A stretch of DNA of 64,000 nucleotides from Metridium senile (lineage: Eukaryota > Cnidaria > Anthozoa > Actiniaria > Metridiidae). The first letter of the stretch is position 1. Every line of letters starts with the position of its first letter. The position numbers and the translations under genes are program-made. Below, piece after piece: positions 53,814 to 64,000 of this stretch. The stretch is taken from NCBI GenBank assembly GCA_949775045.1, contig OX459097.1, positions 4,479,185 to 4,543,184 of the forward strand, written 5' to 3'. Below the pieces are notes generated by a model that was given only the letters and a program-made list of their open reading frames with translations, had not been told where the DNA came from and made no database searches.

Positions 53814-56800
53814 ATGGCGTCTCGTCGTATTTACTTCATTAATAATCGTGTTAATCATGTACAAAGAAGAGAAAGAAACTATAGAAGAAATGTGGACCCT
53901 TTAACCGAATACACTGAGAGTGAACTCCGTTGTAGATATAGGTTCGGAAGGGCCGGCATACAGTTTATCGTCGATCTTTTACAAGATGAAATTACTCCTC
54001 ACACAAGAAGAAGTCGGCCGTTGTCCCCTCTCCTTCAAGTACTCGTCACTCTAAGGTTTTTAGCATCAGGTAGCTTTCTCCAAATAATCGGCGACACTTT
54101 CTTTTCCTTTGACAAAGCTACCGTGAGTCGTGTTGTTCGTAGAGTAGGCCTGCCCCCGGACCTTAAATCGCGCTAAAACGCGCTAAATCGCCTTAAAACG
54201 CGCTAAATCGCCTTAAAACGCGCTAAATTGCCTTAAAACGCCTAAAATCGCTTAAAAACATTGCGACCCATTTTCACTATATTGGTATATATACTTGATT
54301 GCAGTATAAGCACACCTTGTAGTAACCGGCTAAGGCCAATCATCTAAAAAGATGCAAACTCAAAACACTGCAATGAATTATGAGAGTAGGTTTGAGGCCA
54401 TGTACTACTGTATTTATTTATTTGGAACTTGAGCTTTTGTTGGATGACGACATCATCAGAAGATAGATCCAAATAAATAAATACAGTATAATACATGGCC
54501 ACAAACCTACTCTCATAATACCTTACAAAATGCTTCTGAAGGACAACTTTAATATTCTGCAATGAATGTTCTTATCCTTCTAAACACACGTAAATATAAA
54601 AAAATTCATAAAAAGATACACCGAATAATAAGGTATTGGGATAATTATATATATATAAACCATAAACTTTCTGAAATTGAGAATATGTAGTATAAAAGAA
54701 ATTATACATGCATACCATCAAGTACAGAATAATTGTGGTACACATTTATACAATCAAATATACAAATATAAATGAGATGCAAAACTCAAAATACTATAGT
54801 TTATCCGGATGTTAATTAAATTAGATTTTTGTATAAATATGTGCTCTTATCCTTCTGCAATAGGATGTAATCATACATATATACAGTATATATACAATAA
54901 ATAACTATTCCAGAAAGGGTTTGACTTATGAATACTGAATAGTACATTCCATGCAAGACCAAAATGCATTGTGCAGTTTATGCTATTATGTCAGTACAGT
55001 GTATTAGAGTTATGTTTTGTATATTAGCTTCATATGAAATGCAAATCAATCTACATTTGCTACCTTTGAAACCAACAATGCATTTCAGTCTTGGAATGCA
55101 CAATTCAACATTTTTTGTGAAACTTCTACATGCAAATATACATAAAAGCACATTAAAAGTACTTAACCAAACTGCAAGAACATATTATTTATTTATAACA
55201 TTTTAGAATATTTTTTGTTGGTCTTTCTATAACAAATTTATAATTATCGTCAATCTAGCGAAATAAGAAAGAACATTGAAAAGAAATTAATTAAGATTTT
55301 ATGTGGTTTTCACCGAAATATCTCGAAAACTTTACTAGTAAATAATTTTATTGTACAATTTAGAATCAAGTGAATTCTACTTACGTGAGAAGCATGCAGT
55401 CACACATTAATATGGTCAAGTCACACAGTAAAAGGTCACCATTAAGCCATTGTAAGTTAATATCATTTGTTCAGCTTTACTTGTGCAAATAGGTTGTCTG
55501 CGTATTTTACATAAACGAGTGGAAAACACATGCAAATATAAAACACTTCAACTACCTTAGCTTGCTGTTCGCCATTTTAAATTGGTTTTGTGAGCCTGCG
55601 ATAACACCGCACAGGTGTTTCTCCGTTGGGATGGGGGAGTGGATGGAGGAGTGTCCAATTACTGGTCAATTTCATGAGACTTTCTGTCAAATCTGAACGG
55701 TAATATACATCGACTCACTGAGTGAACTCTTGATTTGTAATACGAAGCTCAGAAATGGCCAACGAGGCTAATCGGTATCGGCTAATCGATACTTCGTCAA
55801 AGGGTTGAAAAAAATGTTTTATTCGATCGTCAAAGAAAAAGTTCTCATTGAGGGAGTCATAGCCGATAATATTATGACAGCACAGTAACACATGTCAGAT
55901 AGGTCACATGTCAGGACTTAGCGTGAGAGACTGGGACAAATCAAAATGGCGGAATACTCGAACATAGTTTTATTTTGAGCTTCTGTCATCTCCTGTAAAG
56001 GTACATACAAGAGATCATCTTGTAAATAAGATCAAAACCAGGAAACAAGAAGGAAAAAAGACTTGCCACCTGCCACAGACATCACCTTCGAATAGTGGAA
56101 CGTCCAAGTATGCATCAAGTAAAGAAGTGGTTATTGCTGTAATTAATATCAGCCAGAAGAAGTATTTGAAGTGAGCATAAGAAAAAACACTTGCTTTTGG
56201 ATCAAGGTATGGTTTGGGGGTATTTTGCTGTCTATACGATCTGGAGAACGTCAAATAGGATGGGTTCCTGAGAAAGATCCGAAAATGCACGCTGAGATTA
56301 TTTATACATAAAAGATATAATTTATGTATCAAAAACCAAGTTTTTCTGTAAGGATCATCAGTGCGACAGGAAAAACAATTTCAGAAACATTTACACTAAC
56401 TAACATCAAGATAAGATGCAAATTGGACTTTAAATCTTCATCAGTGGTATGTAGAAATATTAGCTTTAATAATTTCGTTACTGTTCAGTCCCTGGTTTCA
56501 GAAACGTTTGTTTAATCTGGAAAAATATCTACTACAATAAAGATTAGGTTCTTATTGTTGGAGGTTAGCAATATTATACAAATTCAAACAAATGTTTCTT
56601 AGAAAATAGCCAGCAATCCTTAATGAAAGCACCCAGAACGTATAGAATTATTTAATTTATATGTATATACAGAAAGATGTACAAAGGAAGTGTTGTTTAA
56701 AAGTGTTGATAATAAAAATATTCAAAATAAAAAAGATATAATTGTTTTGCAACTGGTTTCATAGTATTAAACTATGTTAAAATAATTGATAATCATTGTT

Positions 56801-58739
56801 TAAAAGTGCTTTAATTGTTACGCTATTTGCACTCTATTCTATTGTAAGTTTTAACTAGCATCATGTTGTACTATTTTGTATTTCATGGATATAATATTTG
56901 CACTCTAAATCAATTATGTAAATGAATCACAGGCATTCCTTATATTAATATAAAACTGACCTTTATTGAATACAATTTTTGATGTAAAGTTTAAACTGGC
57001 TTTTGCTTACTAGAAGTATTATATTTAAATGATATTTTGAACAATGATACCTTTATTTTCAAATTTCCTTAAATGAACTTAAAATGTTGTTCATTTTTAC
57101 AAAAAAGAATTACTTAAACCACCAGAAAATGCATCTTCTTCACCATATATTTTCTTAAACATCCCTAAATTGCTGTAAATTGCTTAAAATTGCCTTATGG
57201 CGCCTCTGATTTTCTTATATTTTTTCTTAAATCGCCTTAAATCGCACTAAAACGCCTTAAAACGCCTTAAAACTTCACTCGAAGTTTGGCCATATTTTCT
57301 TAAATCGCATTAAATCGCCTTAAAACGCTTTAAACCGCATTAAATTACGGCGATTTAAGGTCCAGGGGCAGGCCTTAGAGTTACTCTGGCTTTAGCTGGA
57401 AAACTCAACGACTTTGTGAAGTTTCCTGTCACTGCTGACGAGAAAAAGGAGGCAAAAGAGGGTCTATATAAAATCGCTGGCTTTCCATGTGCCATTGGCT
57501 GTGTCGATGGGACTCATGTCCGGATAAAAGCTCCACCAGATAATGAGCCTGATTTCGTGAACAGAAAGGAAAATCACTCTGTAAATGTTCAAGGCATTTG
57601 TAATCACAAAGGTGAGTAATAATTGATGTAAGATACACTTTCATAACAATGTAGTTCTTATAATCACTGATAATTTTCCAATGGAAATCCAAGGGAAAAA
57701 ACAATGGATTGTTAATCCTACCACAACCGAAAAGTATTGTATCCATAATATTTTCAACAATCCAATAACAGTTATATATGAAATAACATTTTTTTGTTTT
57801 AATGAATATTATTTCTTACCCCTGATACATATTTTTTTATACACAAACATTTATAACTTTTTGAAAACCATTTGTATTTGTTTTTGTAGGATTGTTTACA
57901 AATATTGTAGCTAGATGGCCAGGTAGCACACACGACAGCCATATTTTTAGAACATCGAACATCGGTCGACAGCTTGAAGGTACTGGCCTTGATAATGGCA
58001 TTCTCCTGGGTAAGTTAAATTAAATGACTACCCTGTTTGTTAATTTTATAAACTATAATTATTTACATTATATTTAATGTGTGTAGATATAATTTAATTG
58101 ATACAATAACAAAATAATATATTATTGTAAAAAAGGAAAACAACACAATTAAAGGAAGAAAAAGAAAAGGATTGATAAGATTATATAGACTATATAAAAA
58201 AAATTAAAAAGTAGATAAATCTAAGTGAATATATAAAACATTATTGTGCATTTTAGAAAAAGAAAAAAAAAATAAATCCCATACTTTATAATACAATATA
58301 GTGTAATTATGTTATAAATTAATGAAAAGATATTTAATCAAATAGTTCTCAACTTTTTCTTAATTTCTCTTTATGAATAGGTGATAGTGGATATGCTTGT
58401 TCCCCATTCATGATGACGCCCTACCTTCATCCAAACACAAGAGAGCAGGAAAACTTTAATAGATCACATAAAGTAACAAGATGCCTTATTGAGAGAACCT
58501 TTGGCATATTAAAGAGAAGGTTCCATATTCTGCACTCAGAAATAAGAATGGCCCCAGAGCGAGCGTGCACAATTACTGTGGCATGCTGTGTTCTGCACAA
58601 CATTGCAGTAACACTAAATGAGCCAGAACCCGAGGATGACTGCATGCAGGCAGCAATGGATCGTGATATGAACATAATATACCACGGCCCAGAAAATGGA
58701 AATGCAGTGAGGAATCACATTACAAATGCATTTTTTTAA
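53814..58739 (+). CDS. HARBI1-like DDE transposase, four exons, first split by insertion
   Basis: Harbinger transposases cut and paste the element, usually together with a Myb-like partner. Coding parts are 53814-54145 and 57382-57611 (one exon, split by the nested element at 54146-57375), then 57890-58009 and 58381-58739. The pieces total 1041 bp, 346 aa, the usual HARBI1 length, with consistent phases and canonical splice sites. The N-terminal part includes [14 protein letters not shown] and [16 protein letters not shown] residues are Asp in [10 protein letters not shown], Asp in GSTHDSHIF, and the third acidic region GDSGY...[12 protein letters not shown]. It ends NAFF-stop. Apart from the insertion the frame is intact, so the copy was probably active not long before the insertion. 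The start ATG (MASRR) follows ACAAAATGG, a fair initiation context. Confidence 0.85.
54146..57375. mobile_element. 3.2-kb non-autonomous element, AGGCCTG ends, 6-bp duplication
   Basis: The ends AGGCCTGCCCCCGGACCTTA and TAAGGTCCAGGGGCAGGCCT are inverted, and TAGAGT flanks both (54140-54145 and 57376-57381). Dense subterminal repeats follow on each side: AAATCGCCTTAAAACGCGCT-type units at 54170-54260 and TTAAATCGC/AAAACGCC at 57160-57350. The interior is AT-rich, with a small hairpin at 54379-54523 and no transposase. The superfamily is unclear. Confidence 0.9.
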
Positions 58740-58780
58740 GCATTATAAAATGCTTAAAAAAATGCATTTGTAATGTGATT
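58713..58780. repeat. perfect 32-bp inverted repeat over the transposase stop codon
   Basis: AATCACATTACAAATGCATT plus 12 further bases, a 4-base loop ATAA, then the exact inverse ending AATGTGATT. The TAA stop of the transposase is in the left arm, so the 3' end of the mRNA could fold into a strong hairpin. Confidence 0.85.
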
Positions 58781-58816
58781 GTTATAACTATGCTTTTAAG
58801 AGTATACATATATATG

Positions 58817-59215
58817 TGACACAAAATGTCAAATAACTATAATTGTTTTACATGCATGTGCACTAATATATTTTTCCTGTAAATATTTGAATATTAAATT
58901 CTGAATAATTTACATTTATGTAAATAAAATATATTTCACTTGGAATGGTAGATAAATTAAAATTGTTGAAGTTACTATAATATGACTTAATTATTGGTTT
59001 GCAAATTGTCATTAATTAATATGTTGGTGTATATGTTGCATGCAGTCTGCAAAAATAAATTTCAATATATATATATATATCTACCATTCCAAGTGAAATA
59101 TATTAATTTACATAAATGTAAATTATTCAGAATTTGATATTCAAATATTACAGGAAAAATATATTAGTGGACATGTAAAACAAGTTATTTGACATTTTGT
59201 GTCAAATATACTCTT
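58817..59215. repeat. inverted repeat, ~130-bp arms with TA-rich loop
   Basis: The left arm (TGTGACACAAAATGTCAAAT... to TTCACTTGGAATGGTAGAT) is repeated in inverted orientation at 59079-59215. It is a foldback within the Harbinger element, downstream of the transposase. Confidence 0.75.
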
Positions 59216-59271
59216 AAATGCATATTTTTAACAAATATACATCTATAATTGCAATAACATTGTCATATAAA

Positions 59272-59383
59272 AAAGAAAATTACCAAATAGGAATTAATTA
59301 AAAGACAAAAGAAGAAGTTAAGCTTGAGTAATCTTCTTTTGTCTTTTAATTAATTCCTATTTTGTAATTTTCTTTTTTATATG
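59272..59383. repeat. hairpin, ~50-bp arms
   Basis: AAAGAAAATTACCAAATAGG plus AATTAATTAAAAGACAAAAG is matched by the inverse copy ending GTAATTTTCTTTT. It resembles the core of the TACACCTAATTG MITE family. Confidence 0.75.
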
Positions 59384-59690
59384 ACAATGTTATTGCAATT
59401 AGGTGTAACTATATATTAAAATTTTGTGGAAATATATTTCCTCTATGCATTTCCATTTTCTAGCTGGGCATTGTATGTGCAATATGGTTCAGCTAGGTGT
59501 GTGTGTAATTGATATGTACAAAATATTATACTTGGTTTTTACACAATTAAGGTTACATTACAATGTAATTTTTTATGCAATAGGCTGCATGTAATCAAAC
59601 AATATAAAGTATACAGCCGATCTCGAAAAGGTTGTCCACCTGAAAAGACATATATACTAAAAGAAATATCACGTGATTCATTATATATAT

Positions 59691-59804
59691 ACTTTCCGCG
59701 CGTGTGAGAAAGCCAGGTGCTTTTGAAAGTAATATGGCGTTGAATTCAAACAAGCAGTATCTGTCCTCGCTAGAAGTACCTGCCTTTCTACACGCGCGGA
59801 AAGT
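59691..59804. mobile_element. 114-bp MITE, ends ACTTTCCGCGCGTGT
   Basis: Ends ACTTTCCGCGCGTGTGAGAA and TTCTACACGCGCGGAAAGT are inverted, with AT-rich flanks. Confidence 0.7.
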
Positions 59805-60030
59805 GAATATATGTACTGCATTTAGAGTTAATACCATATATCACTACTTTTTCATTATATAACTAAATATTTGGTATACCGTATGTTTTTGATTAAAAAA
59901 ATTAATAATAATAATAAACATTTATATAGTGCCTATCCAATCCTGTCCTAGGCGCTTTACACATAGTAAAAATGCTTTACAACAATATAATTTCAATAAA
60001 AAGTTTAACATGCACATATTTTACAGCATA

Positions 60031-60282
60031 GCCACCCAATTAAAGTTATTGTACAAGTTAGCTTAGCGTTCAAACGTTAATTTCATTTTTCAAATTGTTT
60101 GCTACACCTTTTCAAATTTAAACTTCCAGGGAGGTTTTTCAGCCACTTACAAATTTCACTCTTGTCTAATGGCTTTGAACTTTTCAAAGTGTTTATCGTT
60201 TGTCACTCGGCGTGTCTTTTATATTAAGGTCAAATTCTAGCTTTCTGATTGGTTAACTTGTACAAGACTTTAATTAGGTGGC
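60031..60282. mobile_element. 252-bp MITE, ends GCCACCCAATTAAAG
   Basis: Ends GCCACCCAATTAAAGTTATT then GTACAAGTTA, and TAACTTGTACAAGACTTTAA then TTAGGTGGC, are inverted. It is preceded at 59905-59985 by an AATAAACATTTATATAGTGC...CTAGGCGCTTTACACATAG stretch that looks like another interspersed repeat end. Confidence 0.65.
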
Positions 60283-61540
60283 CACGGTAAGGTGCGTTGC
60301 GCCGTAAGTGGCATTACCATTTAAATTTACAATTTCTCAATGTCTTCATGCAATCTATGCATATCTTAAATACATTGTATTAATATTATATATATTATGT
60401 ATAAATAAATATATAAATATATAGAGTACATGCAAACATTAAAAGCATAAAACATAATTAATAGTACTTAAATAGTGATATTTTATGCTAATTCTATATT
60501 TAGTACTAATTAGTACTACTTATTCCACAGGTATAATATTTGTACTCTATTGTAAAAATCTTCATTTACAATAAATTTCAATGTTAATTGTCATTACATG
60601 TAAAGGTTGCATCCACATAAACTATTATTAGTGATATATATACACACTTTACAAGACATGACATTGTGATTGATTCTTTCTTTTGATCGAGCCATTAAAA
60701 CGTTTATTTTTGGCTGTATAATGAGTTAATTTAAACAATATAGACATTGAATAGAAACTATGTCCACAATTGATACTTGGTATTGAGAGCGAACGTATAT
60801 GGTGTCACATGACATTTATGTTTGTTATATAAATATATCTTTTTTTTAATTCTGGTTGACTGAATGTTTAAATGACATATTGCATGACTGCAAGATATAA
60901 ATGACATTTAATTTATAATCGACAAAGGTGCAAATGCACCATGGAATATCTGTTGTATATATATATATATATAAACCTAATTGCAAGCACTGCATGTGTT
61001 TTGACTTGTGTAATTTAGTGAGAAAGGAATTAAATTAAAGACAAAAGAAAGTTGAACTCTTTTATATTCCAAATTTCCCACTAAATTGCAAAAGTCAGGA
61101 CAACATTCTTGCAATAATTAAGGTGTATATCATTCAAATATTTTGTTCTTAGTTTTGCATATTATAATTATATAAAAACATTTCAATTGGCTTGCCAGTA
61201 TATACTCTGACATGTGTAATTTAAAGCATATAAATGTCAAAGCTAGCTGTGAAAGGGAAATAGGAGAAAAACAGCTATATTTGGCCATTTTGCATGAAAT
61301 TTATAAATAATTATTGTGTCACTGCATATAAAGGTGTAAATATATTTGTGTCATTTTATGACTAATTAATTGTTTCAATGTATAAATATGTACAATTAGG
61401 ATAGAAACAAATCTGAGTATAAATATAATATTTTTAAAATAGAGCGATGACATTAAACCCGTGAAACAAAATTAAATAGTCAAGGCCGTGTAATAGTCAA
61501 ATAGGCACACAAGAAAACAATGGACTTTTTGACGGGTTAA
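60283..61540. other. non-coding Harbinger interior with MITE fragments
   Basis: AT-rich, no exon recognised. A member of the TACACCTAATTG MITE family is at about 60973-61127. A diverged relative of the 35764 MITE is at 61441-61550. Confidence 0.5.
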
Positions 61541-62117
61541 ATGACTTTAAAAAACTCATTAATAATTCATGACCATTTTGTCCAATCCGATGCCCCTCTC
61601 TGGTCACGAGGAAAGCATTGTATATCGCATAATCTACGGCTGAAACGCGGAGGGATTTGAATGCGGCCCAGGGGAATGATGATGTACAATAGAAGAACAA
61701 TGGAATGCAAATGAATATGAAGCATTATATAATGGCACATGTTTCATTATATAATGCTTCATGTCCATATTTCAGATATTACCCTTCCCCCCATCCCCCC
61801 ATCTCTACTGACGAGTGAACATCAGACTTAGAAATAATTAACTTTTAGATTTTTGGCGAAAAAAAATACTTTGATCATGAGTGCCAATGCCAGGATTCGA
61901 ACCGAGATCTTTTGCTTGGTTGTATCCGAGCTTTAAGCCACTGAGGCAATCGATGAAAAGTTTGCAACGAAAAGTCATCAAATTCATTAGCATTCAAGTT
62001 GGTTAGCATTCCTCTATTATTAGTGTAGATCAATTCCCAAATGCAAACAACCTTCCGTTTTCTTTTGTTTCATCGATATTGGACAAAATGGTCATGAATT
62101 ACTAATGAGTTTTTTAA
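61541..62117. mobile_element. ~570-bp inverted-end element containing a tRNA-like segment
   Basis: The left end ACTTTAAAAAACTCATTAAT then AATTCATGACCATTTTGTCC, and the right end GGACAAAATGGTCATGAATT then ACTAATGAGTTTTTTAAG, are inverted. A short relative is near 18705-18740. Inside lies the tRNA-like segment at 61883-61957. A foldback hairpin directly follows. Confidence 0.65.
61883..61957 (-). tRNA. tRNA-like segment, probably a SINE or tRNA pseudogene
   Basis: On the minus strand an A-box-like TGCCTCAGTGGCTTAAAGC and a perfect B box GGTTCGAATCC are correctly spaced. The acceptor stem pairs poorly and the anticodon loop is unclear, so I do not call a functional tRNA. Confidence 0.3.
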
Positions 62118-62121
62118 GCCG

Positions 62122-62222
62122 TTCAATAAACTCGCAGAACGTGTTTTATCAGGTTTAAAATCCCTTGGGCTTCGCCCTCGGGATTTTAAACCTGATAAAA
62201 CACTCGTGCTCGTTTATTAAAC
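62122..62222. repeat. foldback hairpin with GGCTTCGCC tip, family 3
   Basis: Arms TTCAATAAACTCGCAGAACG then TGTTTTATCAGG, and the inverse ending CTCGTTTATTAA. The tip is CCCTTGGGCTTCGCCCTCGGG, which reads GCGAAGC on the other strand. Relative of 18469-18566. Confidence 0.8.
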
Positions 62223-62271
62223 TATACCTATAGTAATAAGTGTGTATTATATACTTGTCTGGCTTAAATGG

Positions 62272-63762
62272 TTAAATTTCATGCAATTTAGCTTTCCTTA
62301 ACTGTATTTCTTCTATTTCCAAAAGAAGCTTCTCCTTTGCAAGTCTTAAATTTTCCATCTCCATGGTCAGTTTTTCTTTTTCTTGTTTTAAAACTTGCAA
62401 ATGAACCTCATCAATTTCCTCCATGATGTCTCGCTTCAATCTTTTCTTTGCTGGTGGAAGTTTGATAGCTGATTTGACTGGTTTGCATACTTCATTTGTT
62501 ATTGAACAGTCTGAAACAAATATTTTGGACAAAAATATTTCACATGATGCCATTTTTCAATCACAGTGTATCCATTATATTAAATGCTTTCAAACATATT
62601 ATATATGTATATACTCTCTCAAAAAATTATATGGACTTATTAAATTATACTTTGCAAAATAATATAATATAATTTTTGAAAAAGTTGCAAAACCATAATT
62701 ATAACTATATATACACTAAAATATTTAACATGTATAACGATGGAAAGTTTTAAATTTATTTATAAGGCCATAAACCAGTTCAATGTTTTTGTTGACTTTA
62801 CATAATTGGTTTAAATATTTTTTAGTTCATTGTCTATTTTGTATATGTTCATATTTAGCATTTTTTTAAATTGATTAAGCTAGCTTTAAAGTGAAATATA
62901 CATACCAGAAATTTCTGTTGCAGAAGCAGCATTAACATGAGTAACATGAGTAACATCTAACTCAGCCAGGGCTGACACATTAATTGTCACCAGGTCAACT
63001 GGTTTCTCTGTGGCATGATAAATATACATATATAAGCTTTAAACAGATTATTATAACAATGACATATAATGTTTTTGTACAATCAATGATCTTCCCGCTC
63101 TCAATATATCATTTGTTTGTGTTAAAATAGTAAAACACACAAATAAAAATGGTTGCGATCGTTTTAAATATATAATTAAGCAGTTATATCGATTGATTAT
63201 GCATATCGACTATATAGCTATAATAAACTTCATATTTTTAAATAGTTTTCAATGTATTAAATTTAATTAACTGTTTAGAGTTTTATTGTGTCTTTTATTT
63301 ATCTTTGTCCTTACAAATTAGCAGTAATTAATCCATGAAAATATTATGTAAACATACCATTTATAGTCAACACGGCTTGCGACTCGAGTCCTCCGCTTAT
63401 ACCCGAAAACGACAGGTCTTCGCCAGAAATATCAATGATCTTTTTAGAGGCAGCATTTGGTGAAGCCGGTCCATGTCCACCGCCAGTCTGTTTTATTGAT
63501 TTCTTGATTTGGCAGTGCTCTTTTTTGCATTGCCTACCATTCCTCGCCATTTGTCTTTGATCTCTTGGGTTGACCTTTGACAAACCCCCAAAGCATTGAC
63601 TTTTCTGGTTATATCTTCCCAGACTTCTGTTTTTTTCTTGTTCGTAATAACTGAGGAGAACTTATTTCTTATCACTACGATATTTTTCTCCGCCACTTCA
63701 AGTAAAAGTGTGGTTTCAGAGGCGGTAAAATTTGCCTTACGATTTCTTTTCGCGTTCGCCAT
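62272..63762 (-). CDS. Harbinger Myb/SANT-like DNA-binding protein, with a frameshift
   Basis: PIF/Harbinger elements encode a trihelix/Myb-like protein that brings the transposase to the ends. Three minus-strand exons: 63358-63762, 62906-63007 and 62272-62510. Exon 1 encodes MANAKRNRKANFTASETTLL, with the Trp in EVWEDITRKVN and QEIKDKWRGMVGNAKK of a Myb/SANT-like domain (about residues 10-80). Directly after GNAKK the frame changes at an A6 run near 63531: the Myb frame soon stops, while the +1 frame continues EHCQIKKSIKQTGGGHGPAS to the GTATG donor at 63357. This is a one-base indel or an assembly error. Exon 2 encodes EKPVDLVTINVSALAELDV. Exon 3 encodes DCSITNEVCKP and ends in a charged coiled coil (EEIDEVHLQVLKQEKEKLTM...RKAKLHEI-stop). 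Exon phases (1-1) agree. Confidence 0.75.
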
Positions 63763-63836
63763 TTTGTTGCAATGATGACGAAGTTACCTAGCAACGCAAA
63801 GCCATTTCAATGTCATTTCGCTCCTAATCATTTAAC

Positions 63837-63980
63837 CAGTGGATAGTTATCCGACGTTCTATTCCACCTTCGTGCAACAGGTTTTTATCCAGTGGATAAC
63901 TATTCGCTGAATAGCGATTTTATCCGCTGGATAGCGCCTATCCGGTGGATAGCTTATTCGGGCTTCGTACAACCGGGCCC
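63837..63980. repeat. right Harbinger end with TATCC palindromes
   Basis: Contains TATCCAGTGGATA (63886), TATCCGCTGGATA (63921) and TATCCGGTGGATA (63939) before the terminal repeat, mirroring the left end. Confidence 0.7.
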
Positions 63981-64000
63981 TGAACCCAGGTGAATGAATG

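Larger units (their letters stand above)
53618..63980. mobile_element. PIF/Harbinger transposon, 10.4 kb with nested insertions
   Basis: The terminal inverted repeats GAGCCCGGTTGTACGAAGCC (53618) and GGGCCCGGTTGTACGAAGCC (complement of 63961-63980) enclose the two genes expected of PIF/Harbinger elements: a HARBI1-like DDE transposase on + and a Myb/SANT-like DNA-binding protein on -, facing inward. The flanking triplets are TCA and TGA, so the usual 3-bp duplication is not exact. Subterminal TATCCNNNGGATA palindromes occur at both ends. The element is much larger than usual (often 3-6 kb) because of a 3.2-kb nested insertion and several small MITEs and hairpins. It lies in an intron of the copy-C protease gene. 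Confidence 0.9.

Noticed and set aside
56015..56332. 105-aa frame inside the nested AGGCCTG element as a transposase
   Set aside because: No DDE motif, zinc finger or other transposase feature. The element appears non-autonomous.
53615..63983. A perfect 3-bp target duplication for the Harbinger element
   Set aside because: The flanks are TCA and TGA, which differ in the middle base. Shifting the boundary does not give an identical triplet, so none is claimed.

Overview
This window is nuclear DNA from an animal. It is AT-rich, has spliced genes with standard GT-AG introns, and is dense with microsatellites, foldback MITEs, DNA transposons and LINE remnants. The gene content (a complement factor B-like family beside an aromatic amino acid decarboxylase-like gene) and the repeats suggest a marine invertebrate. 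A cnidarian is my best guess, but that is inference only.

Layout. (1) 1-5.5 kb, + strand: the last three exons of a group II PLP-dependent decarboxylase (AADC/TDC/HDC type), whose 5' part lies before the window. (2) 8.2-53.4 kb, - strand: three tandem copies of a gene with the complement factor B plan, CCP (sushi) domains, one von Willebrand A domain and a trypsin-like protease domain. Copy A is 8182-13071, copy B 34799-42538 (perhaps to 42865) and copy C 48058-52596. A and C each have a separate trypsin-like protease gene directly upstream (13281-15906 and 52810-53395). A signal-peptide exon at 20383-20470 has the phase to splice to either the protease gene (306 aa) or the factor B-like exons (769 aa, close to vertebrate factor B). 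(3) 53.6-64.0 kb: a 10.4-kb PIF/Harbinger transposon with 5'-GRGCCCGGTTGTACGAAGCC terminal repeats, a HARBI1-like DDE transposase (+) and a Myb/SANT-like gene (-). It sits in an intron of the copy-C protease gene. Its transposase is split by a 3.2-kb non-autonomous element with a 6-bp target duplication.

The array is evolving quickly. A and B keep intact catalytic triads. Copy C has Gly in place of the catalytic Ser, a 59-bp frameshifting deletion in its third CCP exon, and a dead extra copy of the His exon. Copy A is a mosaic: its 5' two thirds are nearly identical to C, while its 3' third and flank resemble B. All copies carry both a factor D-type Arg-Lys site before the vWA domain and a trypsin-type Arg-Met-Val-Gly-Gly site before the protease domain. 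The second is not expected in vertebrate factor B.

Between the genes lie many insertions whose empty sites or target duplications can be read directly: a 3.9-kb TTAA-flanked element with ~1-kb inverted arms (30155-34038), a MULE-like element with a 9-bp duplication nested in another element (37901-38936), a TA-flanked MITE inside a ~215-bp satellite (17095-17263), a 541-bp near-perfect palindrome (47029-47569), and a recurring set of hairpins whose tips all carry a GC-GNA-GC motif.
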